This document shows, piece by piece, positions 1 through 4,954 of a stretch of 10,350 nt of DNA. The notes under the pieces are model-generated. The model worked only from the letters and a program-made list of their open reading frames with translations. It searched no databases and was not told the origin of the DNA. Source of the DNA: Candidatus Thioglobus plumae. Its GTDB lineage: Bacteria > Pseudomonadota > Gammaproteobacteria > PS1 > Pseudothioglobaceae. Within the stretch, counting starts at the first letter, position 1. The number at the start of each line of letters is the position of its first letter. The stretch is taken from assembly GCA_910595815.1 (NCBI GenBank), contig CAJVCM010000074.1:1-10350 (forward strand), given 5' to 3'. The translations under genes were made by a program, and so were the position numbers.

Positions 1-25
1 TTATTGGATCAGATAAATTGTGCAT
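1..25 (-). CDS. Possible 5' end of a gene running off the left edge
   Basis: On the minus strand an ATG at 25-23 opens a frame of eight codons (M H N L S D P I) that stays open to the window edge. It begins 24 bases after the ridA stop codon. There is no clear Shine-Dalgarno, only an A/G-rich stretch upstream. In several gammaproteobacteria ridA sits between spoT and recG, so recG would be one candidate. That is synteny-based inference, and eight codons cannot identify a family. It could equally be chance. Confidence 0.25.
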
Positions 26-49
26 CAGGATAGTCTTTCTTTAGGAGTA

Positions 50-457
50 TTAAAAGCTGTAACTGTCTTCCTTAACCACCATTACTCCGTCCATCTCTAC
101 TTGCGCGCCTTTAGGTAGCTCGTTAATACCAACCGCTGCACGTGCAGGATAAGGCTCGTCAAAATATTGAGCCATGATCTCATTAACTACCGGGAAGTTG
201 TTTAAATCAGTTAAGTAAATATTGAGTTTAACAATCTCATTGAGGCTGCCACCAGATTCTTTACAAACTGCAGTTAAGTTCTTAAAGACTTGGTTAATTT
301 GCTCACTAATACCACCTTCAATCATTTCCATGGTCTCCGGCACCAAAGGAATTTGTCCAGATAAGTAAACCGTTGATCCTCCCGTAACATGTACAGCTTG
401 AGAGTAAGTGCCAATGGCTTGTGGTGCTTTGTCAGTTGAGATAATGTGTTTTTGCAT
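50..457 (-). CDS. ridA: RidA family reactive enamine/imine deaminase
   Basis: A cytosolic trimeric enzyme of the RidA (YjgF/YER057c/UK114) family. Members hydrolyse reactive 2-aminoacrylate and related enamines, released by PLP-dependent dehydratases, to 2-oxoacids and ammonia, which protects other PLP enzymes. The 135-residue product covers the whole fold. It has the N-terminal A-P-x-A-I-G-x-Y-S-Q-A signature (about residues 11-21), the L-S-G-Q-I-P strand (32-37), and the Y-P-A-R-A-A-V motif, where R106 corresponds to the substrate carboxylate-binding arginine. E121 in the Q-V-E-M-D stretch matches the conserved glutamate. This set favours a true deaminating RidA over the Rid subgroups lacking the arginine. 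The C-terminus is a few residues longer than the usual 125-130. It lies 141 bases downstream of selO on the same strand, with a TATAAT box of its own. Confidence 0.93.
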   Translation of the reverse strand: MQKHIISTDKAPQAIGTYSQAVHVTGGSTVYLSGQIPLVPETMEMIEGGISEQINQVFKNLTAVCKESGGSLNEIVKLNIYLTDLNNFPVVNEIMAQYFDEPYPARAAVGINELPKGAQVEMDGVMVVKEDSYSF

Positions 458-598
458 AATGTTTATTTTAAAGAGTTAATCATAAAATAATTATACGAAA
501 TATTTTGTTGATATGCAGATAAAAATTCTATGACTATTTTTTAATAAATATCAGACCATTAACGAGGTGGCATCGCTGTCAAATCAGTTTTAGATAAA
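458..598. other. Intergenic gap between selO and ridA
   Basis: This 141-bp AT-rich gap holds the candidate ridA -10 box. I see no hairpin followed by a T-run after the selO stop codon, so read-through from selO into ridA is possible. A perfect TTGACA on the minus strand at 582-577 has no acceptable -10 partner at normal spacing. Confidence 0.5.
490..495 (-). promoter_or_regulatory. Candidate -10 box for ridA
   Basis: A perfect TATAAT is read on the minus strand, about 33 bases upstream of the ridA ATG, which would give a leader of roughly 25 bases. No good -35 hexamer is seen at 16-18 bases spacing. The call therefore rests on the -10 match and position in AT-rich DNA where chance matches are common. 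Confidence 0.4.
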
Positions 599-2323
599 TC
601 AAGATGAGCAACTATATTGCGATAATCCACCAATATCAAAGAGTTCAGACGGTTTTAATCTGTAGTATTTCTCTTCCACGTCCTTAGGCTGCTCTGCATA
701 AGGTTGTGTGATGACATCTTGCAGTTCCCGAACTAGAGTGTAATTTCCCTCAGACGCCTGTTGATATGCAGGTGCAACAAACCATTCTCGCAAACTGTAT
801 TTTGGGTTTACGAGCTTCATTTGCTTAGAAAGCTGATCTCTAGATAATGGTGTAGTGTCTTTATTATCAGAACAAGCATTGAGCCTCTTCCAATTTAAAA
901 ACCATTCAGACCAATGTGTATTTACCTCTTCCGATGCTGGTTTATAGAAACTATTTTTGAGTGTTTCGATATTATTAGGCACGGTTGAAAGCTCACGAAA
1001 AAACAAGGTGTAATCAACCGGCGTTTGCTCCATAAGCGCGATTAAATCATTCAGTAGTGTTGCATTAAAAATGGTAAGCCCTAGTTTGCTACACCACATT
1101 TTCTGCATTTTTTTCTGCATTACGGTTGAAAATTCGTTGAATATATCAACCAACTGACTTGAAAGTGCTTGATCAGACTCTAACAACGGCAATAAAGCGT
1201 TACAAAACATTTTGAAATTTTGTTCTGCAGCTTTGGGCTGATTCAAAAAAGCAAAGTGATCTCCGCCAGCCGACCAAGGTTGATATTGTGAATTAAACTC
1301 GTCACAAAATCCGAACGGGCCGTAGTCAAGGGTAAATCCACCGGCCGCACAATTGTCACTATTAAAGTTACCCTGACAATAGCCAACACGAATCCAGTTG
1401 GCTACAAGTGAAGTGAGTCGATCGCGAAATGCTTGTGCAAGTGCAATCACTTTTTCAGCGTTAGTTAGTTTCTGGTCAATGACATCAGCGTATTCTCGAT
1501 CAATTAGATGAAATACAATCATCTCAAGCTCTTTCATAGCTTTTGGGTGCTCTTGTTTGCGGGCGCGACGACCAAACAATTCGAGCTGACCAACGCGGAT
1601 AAATGACGGCGCAACACGTGTTGAGATGGCGACTGCCTCTGTTGCAAGCATATCAGGATCCATCGAGCGCGAACCCTCAGAATACCATGGTCGATTGACT
1701 TTCTCTGTTTTCGAAACGTACAAACTTAGTGATCTTGACGTTGGAACTCCGAGTGCATGCATGTGCTCTTGAGCCAGGAACTCACGGACACTCGAACGCA
1801 AGACAGCGCGACCATCTGCACCACGGCAATAGGGCGTGCGACCTCCACCTTTTAGCTGCATCTCCCAGCGTTGGCCATTAATAACCGCCTCAAGTATAGA
1901 CACTGCGCGACCATCACCATAGCCATTGCCAGTTTGGAATGGGCATTGCTGATAGTACTCGGTACCAAAGATAGAAAGTGCGTATCCAGTTGCCCAACCA
2001 GCTGTGCGCATTGGTTTGGGTACATGCGAACTATCGCCAGAGAATAGGCACATAAAGCCCTCTGATTGCGCCAGACTATCGGCAAAGCCAAGCTCATTAA
2101 AAAACTCTTTACTGTGCGTAATGTATTCTGGATTTTTAATAGGTGTTGGGTTGACCAAAGTATAGTGGCCAGTAAAAACTTGTCTTGGATCGTGATCGAC
2201 ACCATCTGTCTTTGCATTAGGGTCGCAATTAAGCGTATCCATGAATGAATAATCGGCCAATTTGGCAAGATCACTAAGTGTTTTAATGGTTACAGGGGCT
2301 TGCTGTGATGGATTCTTTGTCAT
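599..2323 (-). CDS. selO: Protein adenylyltransferase SelO (YdiU/UPF0061), long form
   Basis: A SelO pseudokinase-fold enzyme that transfers AMP from ATP to Ser/Thr/Tyr of protein targets, linked to redox stress. At 574 residues it is about 95 longer than E. coli SelO (478). Visible landmarks are the nucleotide-loop region G-N-G-Y-G-D-G-R-A (132-140), the Lys of Q-L-K-G-G-G-R-T-P (K158), the Glu of R-E-F (E181), R-V-A-P-S-F-I-R (236-243), and N-S-D-N (321-324) followed by L-D-Y-G-P-F-G-F (332-339). N324 and D333 are the expected metal ligands. The C-terminus ends S-C-S-S, and C572 sits where animal SelO carries selenocysteine and E. coli its redox cysteine. The activation loop lacks a Cys 16 residues after the DYG aspartate and has one at +7 (C340) instead. 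The gene is intact and has no clear Shine-Dalgarno. Confidence 0.95.
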   Translation of the reverse strand: MTKNPSQQAPVTIKTLSDLAKLADYSFMDTLNCDPNAKTDGVDHDPRQVFTGHYTLVNPTPIKNPEYITHSKEFFNELGFADSLAQSEGFMCLFSGDSSHVPKPMRTAGWATGYALSIFGTEYYQQCPFQTGNGYGDGRAVSILEAVINGQRWEMQLKGGGRTPYCRGADGRAVLRSSVREFLAQEHMHALGVPTSRSLSLYVSKTEKVNRPWYSEGSRSMDPDMLATEAVAISTRVAPSFIRVGQLELFGRRARKQEHPKAMKELEMIVFHLIDREYADVIDQKLTNAEKVIALAQAFRDRLTSLVANWIRVGYCQGNFNSDNCAAGGFTLDYGPFGFCDEFNSQYQPWSAGGDHFAFLNQPKAAEQNFKMFCNALLPLLESDQALSSQLVDIFNEFSTVMQKKMQKMWCSKLGLTIFNATLLNDLIALMEQTPVDYTLFFRELSTVPNNIETLKNSFYKPASEEVNTHWSEWFLNWKRLNACSDNKDTTPLSRDQLSKQMKLVNPKYSLREWFVAPAYQQASEGNYTLVRELQDVITQPYAEQPKDVEEKYYRLKPSELFDIGGLSQYSCSS

Positions 2324-2331
2324 TAGGTTAT

Positions 2332-2337
2332 TTTATA
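2332..2337 (-). promoter_or_regulatory. Candidate -10 box for selO, very close to the start codon
   Basis: TATAAA is read on the minus strand, only eight bases between the box and the selO ATG. The predicted transcript would start within a few bases of the ATG. The -35 region is weak (best TGGCGA at 17-bp spacing). Offered with reserve. Confidence 0.25.
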
Positions 2338-2387
2338 CCGGTGTATCAAAAGCTCGCCATAAACTTAATAGGGGATTTTTTTTTGGC

Positions 2388-2413
2388 AAAAAAAAGACTT
2401 CCGAAGAAGTCTT
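2388..2413 (-). terminator. Intrinsic terminator of tRNA-Leu
   Basis: Read on the minus strand, an 8-bp stem AAGACTTC / GAAGTCTT closed by a stable TTCG tetraloop is followed directly by a run of T (eight T counting the last two stem bases). It begins 15 bases past the CCA end of tRNA-Leu. This is a textbook Rho-independent terminator for the tRNA transcript, and it separates it from selO. Confidence 0.9.
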
Positions 2414-2427
2414 GATAAAGATAAATA

Positions 2428-2514
2428 TGGTGCCCGGGGCCGGAATCGAACCGGCACGCCGGTGAAGGCGCAGGATTTTAAGTCCTGTGTGTCTACCAAT
2501 TTCACCACCCGGGC
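2428..2514 (-). tRNA. tRNA-Leu, anticodon UAA, CCA encoded
   Basis: The minus-strand sequence folds as a class II tRNA. The acceptor is GCCCGGG paired with CCCGGGC, the discriminator is A, and CCA is encoded at 2430-2428. The anticodon stem is CAGGA/TCCTG with the 7-base loop CTTAAAA, placing anticodon TAA at 2480-2478 (reads UUA codons). A long variable arm with a CGCC/GGCG stem is the leucine hallmark. The T arm is GCCGG-TTCGATT-CCGGC. The total is 87 bases including CCA. A TATAAT box sits just upstream and an intrinsic terminator just downstream, so it looks like a single-gene transcription unit. No duplicated 3' end or integrase is nearby. Confidence 0.97.
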
Positions 2515-2529
2515 ATGAATTGTGTAATT

Positions 2530-2535
2530 ATTATA
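2530..2535 (-). promoter_or_regulatory. Candidate -10 box for tRNA-Leu
   Basis: A perfect TATAAT on the minus strand, 15 bases from the first base of the mature tRNA, would give a leader of about 8-9 bases. A second TATAAT lies at 2559-2554 on the same strand. No strong -35 is seen for either, so which is used cannot be told. Confidence 0.45.
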
Positions 2536-2563
2536 GACACATAAAAAGAGGCAATTATATACT
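2534..2563 (+). promoter_or_regulatory. Candidate sigma-70 promoter for the yciB-gcvTH cluster
   Basis: TAGACA (2534-2539, five of six to consensus) and TATACT (2558-2563) are separated by 18 bases. The predicted start near 2570 gives a leader of about 35 bases before the ATG at 2605. It overlaps the divergent tRNA-Leu -10 box, so the two promoters would be expected to interfere. Confidence 0.4.
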
Positions 2564-2604
2564 AAGCATCGGTAAAATTCGAGATTTTGTATGCGTTGGA
2601 TTCT

Positions 2605-2814
2605 ATGGGGATTGTCAAACTAATTATTCTTGCAATGGTTATTTTTCTAGGTTTTAGCTTGTTTAAAAAATTTAGAAAACCAGCCAGTCATACCGATCAA
2701 CAGTCTTCTACCAATAAGATGGTGGCTTGTAGTGTTTGTAAAACGCACATTCCTGAAAATGAAGCGATTATTCACAATGGCAAAGTTTATTGCTCAAAAG
2801 AGCACATGGAGTAA
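2605..2814 (+). CDS. Small membrane protein with zinc-binding-like C-terminus (PP0621-like)
   Basis: A 69-residue protein of unknown function resembling the PP0621-type proteins of proteobacteria. One membrane segment covers roughly residues 3-20 and is followed by a basic K-K-F-R-K stretch, which suggests a cytoplasmic C-terminal part. After a polar linker comes C42-x-x-C45, then Y-C63-S-x-E-H67, a C-x2-C...C-x3-H arrangement that could bind one zinc. The frame is open back to a TTG at 2587. The ATG at 2605 is preferred because it places the membrane segment at the N-terminus, but no good Shine-Dalgarno precedes either. It is the first gene of a tight run and ends three bases before yciB. 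No specific function can be assigned. Confidence 0.75.
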   Translation: MGIVKLIILAMVIFLGFSLFKKFRKPASHTDQQSSTNKMVACSVCKTHIPENEAIIHNGKVYCSKEHME

Positions 2815-2817
2815 GGT

Positions 2818-3465
2818 ATGAAATTTTTATTAGATTTTTTCCCGATTGTATTATTCTTTATTGTTTATAAAACCATAGGCCTGTACGCGGCTATTTACGC
2901 CATGATTGGCGCCACCGCGTTGCAAATGTTAATTACACGTTTTCAAACCGGTAAATTTGAAAAAACACATCTAATCACTTTTGGCTTGCTAGTAGTTTTT
3001 GGCGGCATTACTCTGGCGATTAAAGATCCAGCCTTTATCATGTGGAAGGTTAGTGTTTTATATGTTGTATTCGCATTAGCGCTAATACTAAGTATGTGGA
3101 TTGGTGAAAAAACTCTCTTGCAACGTATGCTTGGCAAGGAAATGCAATTACCTACAAAAGTGTGGAATCAACTTACTTGGTTTTGGGGCATTGGATTTAG
3201 TGGCATTGCCTTGGTGAATGCTTATTATGTCGATATTGCCTTGAGCACTCGAGAGCAATTATTTAGCCAATCAGAATTAGACCCTAAAATTGAACTTACG
3301 AATTTAGACTGTACTTCAACTGCAGTGGAACAATTGTGCATAGTCGCACAACAAAGTGAGGAGTCGTGGGTGAATTTCAAATTATTTGGCACCATGGGAC
3401 TGACTTTTGTACTCATCATTATCACAGTAATTTTTATCTCGAAATATATTAAGGAAGAAGAATGA
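2818..3465 (+). CDS. yciB: Inner membrane septation protein A (YciB/IspZ family)
   Basis: A polytopic inner membrane protein of the YciB/IspZ family, linked to cell-envelope integrity and septation. The product begins K-F-L-L-D-F-F-P-I and carries family blocks L-I-T-F (52-55), V-V-F-G-G-I-T-L (59-66), I-M-W-K-V (74-78), Q-R-M-L-G-K-E (102-108) and W-V-N-F-K-L-F-G (184-191). Hydrophobic segments lie at about 5-40, 52-68, 76-96, 119-138 and 189-209. At 215 residues it is longer than E. coli YciB (179). The extra length is a polar insert of about 35 residues (roughly 143-182), containing C165 and C174, just before W-V-N-F-K. A GGAG overlaps the upstream stop region and serves as Shine-Dalgarno. 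The last bases overlap gcvT by four (ATGA), implying translational coupling. Confidence 0.93.
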   Translation: MKFLLDFFPIVLFFIVYKTIGLYAAIYAMIGATALQMLITRFQTGKFEKTHLITFGLLVVFGGITLAIKDPAFIMWKVSVLYVVFALALILSMWIGEKTLLQRMLGKEMQLPTKVWNQLTWFWGIGFSGIALVNAYYVDIALSTREQLFSQSELDPKIELTNLDCTSTAVEQLCIVAQQSEESWVNFKLFGTMGLTFVLIIITVIFISKYIKEEE

Positions 3466-4538
3466 AACACACACCTTTATACCAAGCACACGTTGATGCC
3501 GGTGGAAAAATGGTCGATTTTGGCGGCTGGGAAATGCCACTGAATTACGGATCTCAAATTGAAGAGCATCATCAAGTGCGAAACGATGTCGGTATGTTTG
3601 ATGTCTCACACATGACCACGGTTGATTTTAAAGGCGTAGAAGCTAAGAAATTTTTACAAACTTTGATTGCGAATGATGTTGATAAATTAAAGACACAAGG
3701 TAAAGCGCTATATAGCTGCATGCTTAATGAAGCTGGTGGTGTGGTGGATGATTTGATTGTTTATTATCAAGATGATGAAAATTATCGCATGGTGATTAAT
3801 GCCGGTACTACAGAAAAAGACATTGCTTGGATTAATGCGCAAGCCGAGGGTTTTGATGTGTCTGTTGAGCCTAAGTTAGACTTAGCGATGATTGCTGTGC
3901 AAGGCCCGAATGCTCGTGCAAAGGTTTATGAAGCGATCCCTGGTGTTGAAGGTGTGGCTGGAGAATTAAAGCCATTTAACTCAGCAAGCCTTGGTGGACT
4001 GTTTATCGCTCGTACCGGTTACACCGGTGAAGATGGCTTTGAAATTATGCTACCCGAAAAATCGGCAGAATTCACTTGGAAGATGCTCATGGAAGTTGGG
4101 GTTAAACCTTGTGGTCTGGGAGCACGTGACACATTGAGACTAGAAGCGGGCATGAGTTTATATGGCTCTGAAATGAATGATGAGGTTTCACCGCTTGAAG
4201 CGGCACTGACTTGGACGGTTGATCTAACTGATGAAGATCGTCGTTTTGTTGGTCGTGATGCATTAGAAGCGTTAAAAGACAAAGGCGCTAACAACACTAT
4301 TGTCGGTTTGGTACTGGAAGGTAAAGGTGTGATTCGTGATCATCAAAAAGTTGTGACTAATAATGGTGAAGGCGAAGTAACGTCAGGTACATTCTCCCCA
4401 ACCATGGGCAAGGCCATTGCATTGGCCAGCGTACCAAAAGGCTCAGAAGGATTGTGTGAAATCGAGATGCGAAATAAGATGGTTTCCGCTAAAATAGTCA
4501 AACCACCATTTGTAAGAAATGGCAAAGTATTAGTTTAA
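3462..4538 (+). CDS. gcvT: Aminomethyltransferase, T-protein of the glycine cleavage system
   Basis: GcvT takes the aminomethyl group from the lipoyl arm of GcvH, releases ammonia and passes the one-carbon unit to tetrahydrofolate as 5,10-methylene-THF. The 358-residue product is near the usual length (E. coli 364). It shows the family N-terminus T-P-L-Y-x-x-H, then M-V-D-F-G-G-W-E-M-P (17-26), V-S-H-M (48-51), G-G-V-V-D-D-L-I (92-99, with the catalytic Asp), R-T-G-Y-T-G-E-D-G-F-E, and G-L-G-A-R-D-T-L-R-L-E. The C-terminal barrel region ends V-K-P-P-F-V-R. It starts inside the yciB stop (ATGA overlap) with AAGGA at 3451-3455. gcvH follows after 31 bases. gcvP is absent from the window. Confidence 0.97.
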   Translation: MKHTPLYQAHVDAGGKMVDFGGWEMPLNYGSQIEEHHQVRNDVGMFDVSHMTTVDFKGVEAKKFLQTLIANDVDKLKTQGKALYSCMLNEAGGVVDDLIVYYQDDENYRMVINAGTTEKDIAWINAQAEGFDVSVEPKLDLAMIAVQGPNARAKVYEAIPGVEGVAGELKPFNSASLGGLFIARTGYTGEDGFEIMLPEKSAEFTWKMLMEVGVKPCGLGARDTLRLEAGMSLYGSEMNDEVSPLEAALTWTVDLTDEDRRFVGRDALEALKDKGANNTIVGLVLEGKGVIRDHQKVVTNNGEGEVTSGTFSPTMGKAIALASVPKGSEGLCEIEMRNKMVSAKIVKPPFVRNGKVLV

Positions 4539-4556
4539 GAAATATTACAGAGTAAG

Positions 4557-4563
4557 AAGGAGA
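4557..4563 (+). promoter_or_regulatory. Strong ribosome binding site of gcvH
   Basis: AAGGAGA lies six bases before the gcvH ATG. It fixes the start and predicts efficient independent initiation, in contrast to the downstream nuclease gene, which has no visible site. Confidence 0.8.
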
Positions 4564-4569
4564 AACAGT

Positions 4570-4944
4570 ATGAGTGAAGTAAGAGACGACAGACAATACA
4601 CTGAGACCCACGAGTGGATTTTAGACAACGGTGATGGTACTTATACCATGGGTATTTCTGACCATGCTCAAGCCTTATTAGGCGACATGGTTTATGTTGA
4701 GCTACCGGGCGAAGGTGATGAAGCCTCTGCTGAAGACGAGTTCTGCGTGGTTGAATCTGTCAAAGCGGCAAGTGGTGTTTACGCACCTGCCGATTTGGAA
4801 ATTGTTGAAGCCAACGAAGCGCTAGATGATGAGCCAGAGTTAGTCAACTCAAGTTGTTATGATAATGGCTGGCTGGTTAAGTTTAAATCTGATGGCATTG
4901 ACGGCCTGATGGATGCAGCGACTTACGCTGAAACACTAGACTAG
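4570..4944 (+). CDS. gcvH: Lipoyl carrier H-protein of the glycine cleavage system
   Basis: GcvH is the small lipoylated shuttle between GcvP, GcvT and the dihydrolipoamide dehydrogenase. The 124 residues match a complete family member. They include T-E-T-H-E-W near the N-terminus (11-16), G-I-S-D-H-A-Q-x-x-L-G-D (28-39), and the lipoylation motif V-V-E-S-V-K-A in which K65 is the modified lysine. N-S-x-x-Y-x-x-G-W-L (852-type late GcvH motif, around residues 93-102) completes the fold. It is strongly acidic, as is usual. It follows gcvT in what looks like one transcript and is followed after 10 bases by an RNB nuclease instead of gcvP. Confidence 0.97.
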   Translation: MSEVRDDRQYTETHEWILDNGDGTYTMGISDHAQALLGDMVYVELPGEGDEASAEDEFCVVESVKAASGVYAPADLEIVEANEALDDEPELVNSSCYDNGWLVKFKSDGIDGLMDAATYAETLD

Positions 4945-4954
4945 CGCATTTCCA

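Noticed and set aside
577..582. Perfect TTGACA on the minus strand between selO and ridA
   Set aside because: The hexamer at 17 bases spacing reads ATGGTC, and no -10-like sequence fits at 16-18 bases. The ridA -10 box is too far away, so it is treated as chance.
1852..2274. A 140-residue open frame on the minus strand in another frame within selO
   Set aside because: It overlaps the conserved core of SelO, and its translation shows no family features, so it is a shadow frame.
2376..2384. Run of nine T on the plus strand before the tRNA terminator
   Set aside because: No hairpin precedes it on the plus strand and no plus-strand gene reads into it. The real terminator signal is on the minus strand at 2413-2388.
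2428..2514. tRNA-Leu as an integration site for a mobile element
   Set aside because: No integrase, no duplicated tRNA 3' end and no foreign-looking genes are present on either side; both flanks are core genes.
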